Source: Diphasiastrum complanatum (taxonomy: Eukaryota; Streptophyta; Lycopodiopsida; Lycopodiales; Lycopodiaceae). From it: a stretch of 64,000 nt of DNA. The notes under the pieces are model-generated. The model had not been told where the DNA came from and ran no database searches. It saw only the letters and a list, made by a program, of their open reading frames with translations. A program made the position numbers and the translations under genes. The stretch lies in the NCBI GenBank assembly GCA_029204225.1, contig CM055098.1:22571367-22635366 (forward strand). Reading direction: 5' to 3'. Of this stretch, positions 23,133 through 30,836 are shown one piece after another (the stretch's first letter is position 1; every line of letters begins with the position of its first letter).

Positions 23133-25682
23133 TCGACAAGCTCCCTCTCTCTCTCTGCCATCAATTGTGTGCCCAGGTCATCTGCAGGCATGGGATGGGT
23201 GCTGTCCGTAGGCAAGTCAACCTGGCGCTCCAAATCAGATATCTTCGTCTGCAAGGTTTAAAATTTGCATGTCAGAGAGACAACTTTATCAAGAAATGAA
23301 ACCAACATACCAGGAGTCAACCAAACTACTATGGGAGAATAGCTTATCACCTGCAATGCGCTCGTAATGGTCGGAAGTCTCCTGGCGAGACGTGCGTTGG
23401 TGCTACAGAACACCAACCGCTCCAACTGACTCACTGACAACCGGTTTCTTCTCCTCGTGTGAATGAGTGCCCATGTGCTCCAATTACGCTCACACACGGA
23501 GGCAGCGCAGTCTTGACGTGCAATGAAATGCTTCAGCACATGTGCACGGGTGGAACGTCAACGAAACACAGCAATGGAGGATGAAATGAGATGCATACCT
23601 GAGAAAGGACACGCAGTGCAAGACGCCGTATGGATGGATAGGTGCTACCGAACATGGTCCACCAGGTAATGGGAAGCTGCCTCCTCTCTGGATCCTAAGC
23701 AGCCGGGTGGCCGAACGTGCCCATGCCGAAACGAAATGCAGCGAGCCCTCCATGAGCCTGATAGGATCCAAACCTATGTGTGGACCCACCCTGTGAATGT
23801 ACGGAAGCCAATCGGCCTCGAGCTCCCTGTCTGCGATCTGTGTCGAAGAGAGGAAGAGAGGATGCAACATGTGTGCAACGTTGTGGATACTCCTGTGGAA
23901 GTAGTTCCACCGCGTCACCCAGATGAACTTCAGCTCAGTCATCCTGCAGGTGCAAAAAAACTTAACACTGACTGAAAAACAAACTAGCAATTACTGAAAA
24001 AGATAAAGGCCAATTACATTACTATATTGCTTACCTCTCTGGCTGCAAGATGGGGAGCTGCAGGAACTGTCCAATCCGGTCCATGAGCTCATATACCAGT
24101 CCAAGTGTCGACCCCTCGCTGTCAGCCATGCAAAGCACAATGTATAGTGGTCGAAGCAGTCCTGACAATGTTTGTGCATCCCTCCAGAACTGGTCTCCCC
24201 TCACCGTGGAAGGAAAGTGCATCTCTCTAGACAAGGACTCGACCCTATCCCTCAGCATGTGTGTGCGAACAACCTCTGAACTAGGGACTCTCCAGCTAGG
24301 GCTGACAGACTGTGCAAGGCGGAAGGCCCTTCTGAAGGGCTCAGAGTCGGTGATGGCAAATGGAAGGTTCAGCTCATAAATCAGACTGGCCACGGCCTGT
24401 GTAGCCTCTCTGTCCATGTGCGGCTGATGCGCGCCGCGAATGCTCTGCTGCCTAAGAACTCTCCCAGCTGGGCGATGGGTAGCGGACCTCCAGCATGGTG
24501 CACCAAAAGTGACGGGAATGGATGATGATCCGACAGGCTGGGCGCTAGTAGATGCATCGGCTGTAGATGTGGAATGGGGAGAGTGGGATGCACTGGCAGG
24601 GATGGGTGCAACAGCATAAGTGGGTTGCACTGGTGGAGGGGGAACATCTGGCATGGGATACGGAAACTGCTGGCTAGGGAGGTCATCCGGATGGGAAGGG
24701 AGGGAGGAAGGGATCTCCTCAACATCCTGGAAGGCATCGTCACTGGCATCCTGGACCTGCTCCTGCTCGGGCTGTGGAGAGTCCATGAGAAAGTCGTAAA
24801 CTGGGGGAGTGCGAGCAATAGTGGGTGGTGGTGGAACCGCAGTGGCAACTGGCAGACGAGATGGGACGGGATCCACCGGAATGGGTGCAGATGGAGATGC
24901 GTCTAGCGGAACTATCTGAGGGGGGTGAGAGACAAAGGGACTGGACGAGGATGCACTCCCTCTCCTCGTGCGTGCCAGCCAAGCAAGCAGCAACACGGGG
25001 TCAACCACATAAGGCGCAGTGCAAAACCGGAGAACACCCTCCGAAATGGTGTTCTCCCCCGCCACAAGACGTGGCCCGTAGGTGTCCAAAAGTCGCTGCC
25101 TGACAGGAACGGACATGCTGGTACAGGGGGCAGCATTCAGTGTGCCACCATTTTTGGCGCGTGCGCCGAGTAGGTGGCCTTTAAGGCGAGTGAGGGTGGC
25201 ACTGAACTCAACCAAGCAATATCGACAGCGCACGATCTTTGCACCTGACTTGTTGGACTTGTCGGGAACCCGCCTGACAATGTCCACCTCGCCCCACAGA
25301 TCGGCAAGGTTGGAATGCACCATTTCTATAGAGGAAACTGGGGAAAAAAGGCAGAGATGATCATGAGTGCGATAGGAGTCGGAAAGCTGGAAAATCCACA
25401 GCAATGGCCGAAGTAGCAGTAGCAGGGGCGGAAGCGATCTGTGCAACGCAAATATAGTGTGATGGCGAGGAGTGCGCGAACAGCAGAGAGGGCGCAGACA
25501 GCACGAAGAGGGCGCGGACAGCAGTGCGATGGGCAGGGAGAGAGATGAAGCGAGGGGGGGGATTAGGGAAAAAAAATATATATTAAAATATTAAATATTG
25601 TGGTACCGCGGATCAGTATGGATCCGCGGTACCACTGGATCCACGGTACCAGGATCCGCGGATCCTGGTACCACTGGATCTA

Positions 25683-25736
<54 letters not shown>

Positions 25737-26307
25737 CTTCGTTAACGTCTTTTCCATGCCAAAAGGCATATAAGACGAAACAGTACATCACATAAGATGG
25801 CAATCAAACGGATCAATGTCATCAAAGCATTAGAACTATGAGGCATAACTAAAGGTGTCGAAGATGATGAGGCTGAGGGGTTGGAGTCAGTAGAAAATGG
25901 TTGAGGAGCAGGGGCAGGTGCACCACTTGTATTTTTTCCCATGATTCACAGCTTAGTGTCTTCACCTTAAGATCCGCTGTAGTTCCTGCCAGCTGAAGAC
26001 CACTGAGATGCAGCTGCGATGGTGGAGCGTCAGTGATGCAGGTGCATGTGCAGCGTAATAGTATGAGGTGCGTGAGGTAGACACATCCACGAGCTAGCAT
26101 CAGTCACATTAGGTGCAAGCGCAATGGTCAGGCAACCAGCCGTGTGGAATCCGCAATCCAACTGTCATCAGGCTCCAGCAGATCGCAGCAGCAGAGGTAT
26201 GGCAGCCAGCATAGCACATCATGGAAGCATGGCAATGAGCAATGGCAGCACACGATGGCAGAACAAGAGGGATGGATCAGCGCACCATCTCCAGCACACG
26301 ATGGCAG

Positions 26308-26366
<59 letters not shown>

Positions 26367-28137
26367 CTGATTTTGCTTTTGATTTTATGTAGTGTTGGTC
26401 AAGAGATTCTTATTGAAGAAGACTACAATGAGGAAGAGCTTGAGGATGAGCTTGCTCCAATATCTGCACAGCTTGCATATGTGCAGCAGGTAAACTTGGT
26501 GAATCGTTGCATATTTCTTGCATTTTAACCTAATCAATGGGCCTTGTGTATATTATGTCATATCTCATGCACAAAAACTTTTGTAGACCACGTTATAGCT
26601 CACTAGTCTTATTTCTGTCCTATTTATTATTTTCTTCTTGACAGGCCCAGGGCCGACTTACTGAGTCTATGGAAGGATATTCCAAATTACTGAAGCGAAA
26701 TCCTGCAGATGCACCTTCTGTAGCTGTGGCTTTGAGTAACCTTGCTGCAGCAAGGGGTTCAAAGGAGGTCTCAGATTCGTTGAAGAGGTTTGATAAAGTG
26801 CTCGAGTTAAAGGGAGGTGGACGTCGGTTGCAGTTTGTTGAGGGTTTGGAACAAAAGCTTTCAGCCAAGCAGAAAGAAGCTATTATTTACAATTACTTCC
26901 TCTTGCTTCTCCATTCAAACAGGCTGAACCAGGTAAGTATTTTTCACTCGTAATCTGCACCGGCCCAGCTTAGTGAAAGCAGAAACACGAAAAAGCCTTT
27001 AGTCCTATTGCCCTCTATCATTTAAATGGTTCCAATTAAATAAGACTCTAATTTTCAATGTGAACCAACTGCAATTGCCAGGCTCGTGAAGTTGTACCTG
27101 CTCTTTTGGAAACCTTCCCAGAAAGTGACATGCCTGCTTTACTTCATGCATCTTTGCTTCTAAAAGAGGGAAAGTTGCACAAAGCAGAAGATATTCTTGG
27201 ACAATTCACAGAAAAACATCCAGGAAGCTCAAGGAAAGCCCTTTTACTACGTGCTCAAGCAGCAGCATCTGCAGGACACTTACTGCGTGCTGCAGATGAT
27301 ATCAATCAAATAGATGACTTGCGTTTTAAACCTGCAGTTTTGGCAACTGTTGTTGCTTTGAAGGAGCAAGGGGGGGATATAAGCGGCGCAGAGGCAGTAT
27401 TTGATGCTGCCATAGAGTATTGGGATAGTCATATGGGTGAAGATAAAGACACTCTTGAATTGTTGATCAAGGAAGCTGCAGCTTTTAAGTTGAAGCATCA
27501 AAAGCTACAAGCTTCTGCTGAATTATTCAAACACTTATCAAAGAGCTCATCATCAGAGGTCCGTGCAGGAGCACTGATAGGGCTTGTATGCAGCACCGCT
27601 GTTACAGATGTAGGCATTGCTGAAATGTATGAACAGCAGCTCCCTCCTCTTCCAGGATTGTCAGGAGTAGATGCAGCTGCTTTGGAGCAGTCATTTAGTG
27701 CAAGCTCTTCATCTGTGAAGAGAGAGCAGACTGGAGAATTGGCTTCCTTGCAACAAAAATCAGTGGATGTTCATGCAGATAAGAGGAAAAACAAGAGAAA
27801 ACGCAAAAGGAAACCCCGGTATCCTAAAAATTTTGACCCTGCAAATCCTGGTCCTCCACCTGATCCTGAAAGGTGGCTTCCCAAGCGAGAACGGTCTACT
27901 TTCAGGCCCAAAAAGAAAGATAAGCGAGCTGCTCAAGTAAGAGGATCACAGGGATCTGTAGTGAGGGATAAACCTGGAGACTTTAGTTCTGTAGCTGCCA
28001 ACGGTCCTGGGTCTGCTGTACACTCTAAGCCTGGGAATTCTTCAGGGACTAAGGGGAGCAGTACCGCCACTTCAACCTCGGACGGTAAATCTGCTCCAAG
28101 TACAGCACAGAAGTCCAGAAAGAAAGGTCGCCGGTAA
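13193..28137 (+). CDS. SRP72: signal recognition particle subunit SRP72
   Basis: Component of the SRP S domain, which with SRP68 binds SRP RNA and takes part in co-translational targeting to the ER. Coding exons: 13193-13364, 15161-15303, 15737-16098, 26393-26489, 26645-26932, 27082-28137. All junctions are GT-AG and phases agree, giving 2118 nt and 705 aa, near the usual length (about 650-700). The ATG at 13193 gives MAPKVRAKPLPQQQ, as in plant orthologues. Exons 1-5 encode the TPR-like helical array (AYCLYRQNKLGEAL, IASYEKLLQKF, LAPISAQLAYVQQ). Exon 6 ends with the SRP72 RNA-binding domain: a basic KRKRKRKPRYPK run, then DPANPGPPPDPERWLPKRER and DKRAAQVRGSQG. The serine/lysine-rich tail ends at TAA 28135-28137. 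Intron 3 is 10,294 bp and packed with transposon relics, yet the frame is intact. No canonical AATAAA was identified in the 3' flank. Confidence 0.95.
16099..17079 (+). other. 5' part of SRP72 intron 3
   Basis: Begins with the donor GTAAAT at 16099 and shows no coding frame or repeat of note. The intron extends to 26392; its contents are listed separately. Confidence 0.7.
17080..17480 (-). pseudogene. weak Copia gag relic in SRP72 intron 3
   Basis: Read on the minus strand, the region near 17330-17230 gives ILDGTNHVHLVQSW followed by hydrophobic and charged residues. This resembles the (L/P)-LDGTNY-xxW start of Copia UBN2-type gag. Several stops follow. The match is short and the identification is tentative. 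Confidence 0.3.
17481..18111. other. SRP72 intron 3, unassigned
   Basis: AT-rich intronic DNA. The near-palindromic element caTTCCGGAATGCATTCC at 17873-17890 and a second gaatgcatgttccagaatgcag at about 18062 are the only visible structures. Confidence 0.4.
18112..18561. repeat. two (GA)n tracts flanking a GATTC/GAATC-rich low-complexity segment
   Basis: (GA)n at 18112-18143 and 18516-18561 bracket about 370 bp in which gattc, gaatc and cgaat motifs recur irregularly (for example ggaatttggaattttcgaatc and ggaattcggccaatttgaatc). It looks like decayed short tandem repeats. It lies in SRP72 intron 3. Confidence 0.6.
18562..19198. other. SRP72 intron 3, unassigned; possible upstream part of an RT relic
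   Basis: A 61-codon open frame at 18880-19065 has no recognised similarity. The segment leads into the reverse-transcriptase relic and may be its decayed 5' part. Confidence 0.35.
19259..19771 (+). pseudogene. Penelope-like (or related non-LTR) reverse transcriptase relic
   Basis: Three successive frames give an ordered RT signature. Near 19268 is RRYIDDLFVLD, carrying the YxDD catalytic motif. From 19366 the next frame reads CNFLDLSI, then VDIFDKRLYSNLNIIRMPH and SSNISDSVKYGDQFS. From about 19543 the original frame resumes with YRFSHLCSSRDAFVDQ and LLHKGYSFKKIM. The order YIDDL, FLDL, (I/V)xDKR, SNI...YG..(S/F)..., C(S)...F......L...GY is the pattern I associate with Penelope-type and related EN-bearing RTs, not with LINE, Copia or Gypsy pol. 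Two frameshifts inactivate it. It lies inside SRP72 intron 3, in the same direction as the gene. Family placement is from memory of motifs. Confidence 0.5.
19997..20041. repeat. (TA)n microsatellite
   Basis: About 45 bp of TA dinucleotides. Together with a second run at 20240-20297 it separates and flanks the GC-rich repeat pair. Confidence 0.9.
20048..20600. repeat. pair of very GC-rich direct repeats (GGACGCG/GTCCGG units) in TA-rich setting
   Basis: Unit A (about 20048-20232) and unit B (about 20294-20600) both begin ATATAAGGAAG(C/T)GG and both end GCCCGGACCCTCATGTCTG. They are rich in GGACGCG and its complement, for example gtccgggtccggacgc and ccgcgtccggacgcag. Each carries poly-T/poly-A runs in the middle. 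CpG density is far above the surroundings. The two are in the same orientation and both abut TA dinucleotide runs, suggesting a MITE-like family targeting TA repeats, or a tandem duplication. Confidence 0.6.
20632..20674. repeat. left subterminal near-perfect palindrome of the hAT element
   Basis: Arms of 21 bp (20632-20652 and 20654-20674) are reverse complements with one mismatch and a one-base centre. Each arm contains two GGTACC sites and the core GCCATTATGG. This is a candidate transposase-binding or cruciform-forming site. Confidence 0.75.
20870..21110. repeat. three-copy tandem repeat before the plus-strand ORF of the hAT element
   Basis: Units begin gggcaCTGTGGGGGAGCA near 20874, 20967 and 21042. 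Each contains CAATgGGAGTGCAgCAC(G/A)TGG, at spacings of roughly 93 and 75 bp. The array lies between the GGTACC palindrome and the plus-strand ORF, where promoter and subterminal binding sites would be expected. Confidence 0.65.
21237..21602 (+). CDS. 121-aa charged protein carried on the plus strand of the hAT element
   Basis: ATG at 21237, TAG at 21600-21602. The product begins MAERIPPRPEGEARRKLEED and has a highly charged helical stretch (residues ~12-45, KQEADIAEMLRQTRERQ), an Ala/Pro linker (PTPAVAPAPAVEL) and a second Arg/Glu-rich helix (RRQLIMVRERAARRRVDQEA) with an acidic end. It is probably a coiled coil; I recognise no named domain. It converges with the transposase reading frame, whose end is only 7 bp away (21609). 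Its codon pattern and lack of stops in a short GC-rich region give moderate support that it is a real second gene, as some hAT and other plant transposons carry accessory ORFs. It could instead be a chance frame in GC-rich DNA. Confidence 0.5.
   Translation: MAERIPPRPEGEARRKLEEDVRRHNERHRKQEADIAEMLRQTRERQPKLQIPTPAVAPAPAVELDLDEQIGMNFTRRQLIMVRERAARRRVDQEAARANREAERERQNNGPDEGEESVEDP
22267..22385 (-). repeat. tandem duplication within the transposase C-terminal region
   Basis: The block containing gagccactgtggatgtggg and tgctgcaa(g/a)(g/a)gaaaacctgggc occurs twice about 65 bp apart. In the transposase frame it gives two copies of VPRFSLAAPTST(V/M)APPVA. Confidence 0.7.
23087..23130 (-). repeat. 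(CT)n/(GA)n tract inside the transposase coding frame
   Basis: On the coding strand it reads as Arg-Glu repeats after LVEMRER. Downstream, the frame giving acidic residues (SEDDQDEDEPIRVVFAKSE) is offset by one from the frame upstream of the tract. A change in GA copy number has probably shifted the frame. Confidence 0.65.
25645..25672. repeat. right subterminal perfect 28-bp palindrome of the hAT element
   Basis: A perfect self-complementary sequence with GGTACC at each end and GGATCCGCGGATCC in the centre. Further GGTACC and GGATCC sites flank it (25605-25680). It mirrors the palindrome at 20632-20674 near the other end. Confidence 0.85.
25687..25737. repeat. (TA)n followed by (GA)n at the right end of the hAT element
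   Basis: TA run to about 25713, then GA run to 25737. The TA run matches the setting of the left end and hides any target-site duplication. Confidence 0.8.
25738..26310. other. SRP72 intron 3, 3' portion
   Basis: No gene or element was recognised. Sequence of mixed composition with repeated cagcacacgatggcag(c/a)a motifs (about 26247 and 26292) just before a GA tract. Confidence 0.4.
26311..26364. repeat. (GA)n tract 28 bp before the SRP72 exon 4 acceptor
   Basis: About 54 bp of GA. Only a 28-bp stretch, tttgcttttgattttatgtag at its core, remains between it and exon 4 to serve as the polypyrimidine tract. Confidence 0.9.
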
Positions 28138-30385
28138 CTTTTGCAGTTACTGCAGAAATTTTGAGTTTTTCATGGTATAGACAGGTTTCTTCTTTTGGTT
28201 TTTAAATAGTGGCCTTTTGATCATTTTGGAGTCTTTTGATGAAATTAAAAGTTCAGAAGTGAGCTGTCCAGTTAGTGGTTGGAAGGCTCAGTTAGCTGCT
28301 TCTGACAGAGGCCTCACGTTCTCTTGGTTAGAGTATATTCATAACTCATAGGTGTAACTGGTTCTTGATTATAATGAGATGGTGAACTTTCTCGTTTTTT
28401 GTTCTCTTACTGGACAACTTAATTTCATATAAGGGACATTCAATTTTTCGTCCTTTTATGAAGCTCATTGATGCTAATATTCTAGTTTTGGCAGCAAATC
28501 TGTCCAAGGAATTCAGATATGAAACTTTGGCATTTGATTTTGATCCAATATCATCCTCAAAATAATCAAATATGACTTGTTTCACTTCTTTCACCAACTT
28601 TGTAGAGTCCCAATGAGTACATCTTCTGAATGAACTACTCCGTTCCAATGTGGTATATTTAGTGCCTCAATATCTTTGCTCTTAAAACAGTTTTATAGAT
28701 TTCACAATTCTAATTTTTTTTCTTATGGTTTAGTTTTGTACACTTAAAGGTTTTGTAGGGTCCACTTTTCTTTTCAAGAGGCAATCTTGTGGAGGGAGGT
28801 CTTGTTGCACTCCATTTAGGTGCTGAGCCAAACCATTTCCCTCGTAGGTGGTTTGTTATTTATCCAGCTTGAATACACATGTCAATACATTTGTTGATTT
28901 ACAGTATTTATTTGGGACAACGAATGCCTTTCAATTGAATATGGCTCTCTTGTCAATGATCACTCTGCTGATAATGTGGATCATGGCTAAGAATAAGTTG
29001 TCAAACTAGTCAAAATGTTGCTTTCTTTGTACAATCTATAGGTCAAAGTGAGATCACAAACTCACGGAGGAAATAAACCATTTTTCTCTTAGTTAGCAAC
29101 AATGTATGTCGCTGAGAAACCAAAGTAGATGTATACTAGGGAAGCCTTTAGAGAGAAATGGCTAAGCAAGCTATAAGTTGTAAAATGTGCACATTTTGAC
29201 TACTATACCGGCAAAAGATGTAAGCAAATTCTTTCATGAACATGCTTTTCATACGCACATTTGCAAAAAAAATATGAGTCATCTGAATATAAAGAGGTTA
29301 ACACAGGGTTGTTTTAAATGTGGGTATGTGTCATTATGACTGAAAAAACATTTTACATCTACCTACTTTGTGATATCCTATGACCTCAATATGTCCAAAA
29401 GACAATCAATTTGGATTGTTTATAGAGAAATGACCAATCAAAGAGCATGAACCTGTTGGGGTCTCCTTGTCCAAAAGCTTCCAATATTTCACTAAATTTT
29501 GACAATAGAAGGAAAACATGTCACATGCAAGATAGTATACACTTATCAATTCAAAGCTATTGAACCATTGATATCAAATTGATAGTAACTCATGCGAAAC
29601 GGTTGTTGAACAAAAGTCGTTTTTTTTTCATGTGGATATTCAATACATTCAATGTTTGGTGGTTCAATAAGCCCATTTATGGCTATAACAACACATTTAA
29701 TAAGAAAATCCAAAGAGGAATTGAGAAGAGATATATGACCATTCAAAAATTTCGTGAGTTTTGAAATGTCTCAACAACAATAGTGGCTTATTGGCTCTTA
29801 TTGGTATCTCACTAACTAGTGAGAAACTAGGCATATACTTTCACAAAAGATTGTAGATATGTCTTCAAAGTAAAAAAATATGAGCCATGGTTATTTAGTT
29901 AAAATCATATGCATGGGGGTGGAGAATGAGGTGGCAATGACAAGAAAGATTATAGAGAGGGCATACATGTAAGAGACAAGGACAATGTAAAGTATAGATG
30001 CTCCAATTGGGGATAACTTGATAACTAAAGTAAATCCATTAGGCAATGACAAGCATTAGTTATGGGACATTGATTAAGGCCTCTAGTCAAGACATGAACA
30101 AAGGTTAGTGATAACACTTGAATTGAGTACTAGGATGAACATGTTCACTCTCTGTAAGCCATGATGTTATTATTAAGATATTCGACATGCCAAACATAAA
30201 CAAGACTAAGTATCAATTATTTGCATTTGGGACTTTCGTATTGTCGATTCACCAACAAATGTGTAGGGTTAGAAAGCATTATGGCCCACAACTTTTTGCT
30301 ACATCTCGAAGCAAAAATCTGTGTATTTTAGCAGACTAAAAATGTGACACTCCTTGGCCTTTTGGCCATTGCCTTTACATGAGGA
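28138..30385. other. SRP72 3' flank and intergenic DNA
   Basis: The 3' UTR presumably occupies the first few hundred bases; AT-rich runs such as gatgaaattaaaag near 28240 could serve as poly(A) signals. Beyond that no gene, RNA or mobile-element domain was recognised. Confidence 0.5.
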
Positions 30386-30540
30386 CAGCCTTCAGGATTT
30401 GTAAAACACCTTCGGTGTTTGGAAGACACCTTAGGCATTTGAGACACCTTCGGCGTTTGGAAGACACCTTCGGCATGTGAGACACCTTCGGTGTTTGTAA
30501 GACACCTTTGTTAGTAGGACAGCTTCGGCCTATTGTAGGG
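30386..30540. repeat. short tandem array of CCTTCGG hairpins
   Basis: Repeats of gacacCTTCGG(c/t)(g/a)t(t/g)tg(g/t)a at intervals of about 20-24 bp. The first (30404-30420) is a perfect hairpin, AAACACC-TTC-GGTGTTT. Others are partial. In RNA these would form stems closed by C(UUCG)G tetraloops. A related ggccttcggctg occurs at about 12168. Confidence 0.7.
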
Positions 30541-30836
30541 CAAGTGTCGCCTTTTTTTTCCTGTTGAAAACTACATGCAAACATGCAGTGTCGGGTTTTT
30601 TCTCAATTTTCGCCTGTGTAGAGACCCATGTAAAACTTGCATTGTCGCCTGTCAGAAAACTCAGTGTAAAAACACAATGTCGGGTTTTTCACATTTTTCA
30701 GCTGTGCAAAAAATGCAAGTAAAAATCAGATTGTAGCAACAGTTCATTTTTTGCAAGTTATATTTGAGAGAGTAAAATTTAGTGAAGGAAGGAGTGCTGT
30801 TGGGATGAGTAGGAGTTAGATTAAACTCCAACATTT
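30541..30836. other. leader-like sequence upstream of the gag relic
   Basis: Contains repeated blocks tgcagtgtcgggttttt / cacaatgtcgggtttttcac and gtcgcctg, with no coding frame. Probably the 5' part of the degraded retroelement that follows. Confidence 0.4.

Larger units (their letters stand above)
21609..25323 (-). pseudogene. hAT transposase: BED finger and dimerisation domain, catalytic core deleted
   Basis: Start ATG at 25323-25321. The first exon (25323-24035) opens with a BED-type zinc finger: SGAKIVRCRYCLVEFSATLT, then RLKGHLLG. A long Pro/Ser/Ala-rich linker follows, then FRRAFRLAQSVSPSWRVPSS, the lead-in to DUF659. The text then jumps to FPSTVRGDQFWRDAQTLSGL and LVYELMDRIGQ, normally found after the DDE segment, so DUF659 and its acidic residues are deleted. 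Exon 2 (23943-23599) reads WVTRWNYFHRSIHNVAHMLH. Near 23530-23355 comes the hAT dimerisation signature CERNWSTWALIHTRRRNRLS. An exon from about 23249 contains an in-frame (CT)n tract (Arg-Glu repeats) and then an acidic/Pro-rich tail with a duplicated VPRFSLAAPTST block. A single TAG (22047-22049) interrupts the frame before AT-hook-like GRPKGAP and KRGRPRR. The exon 3 acceptor is uncertain. Confidence 0.72.
20611..25690 (-). mobile_element. hAT-type DNA transposon with GGTACC-rich ends, inside SRP72 intron 3
   Basis: The left end reads tatatcatagtacc and the right end, reverse complemented, reads tatatcatagatcc. Each is followed by clusters of the palindrome GGTACC, so the element has inverted ends with subterminal palindromes. 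Both ends lie in TA runs, which hides the target duplication. On the minus strand it encodes a BED zinc finger and a hAT C-terminal dimerisation domain; on the plus strand it encodes a separate 121-aa basic/acidic protein. It is about 5.1 kb and GC-rich compared with the flanks. The transposase lacks its catalytic core and has a premature stop, so this copy is non-autonomous. The hAT assignment rests on protein motifs, since the termini do not match the usual CAGGG start. Confidence 0.7.

Noticed and set aside
30404-30540. CRISPR-like array (regularly spaced short repeats)
   Set aside because: Spacing is only a few bases, repeats are degenerate, and the setting is a plant nuclear genome.
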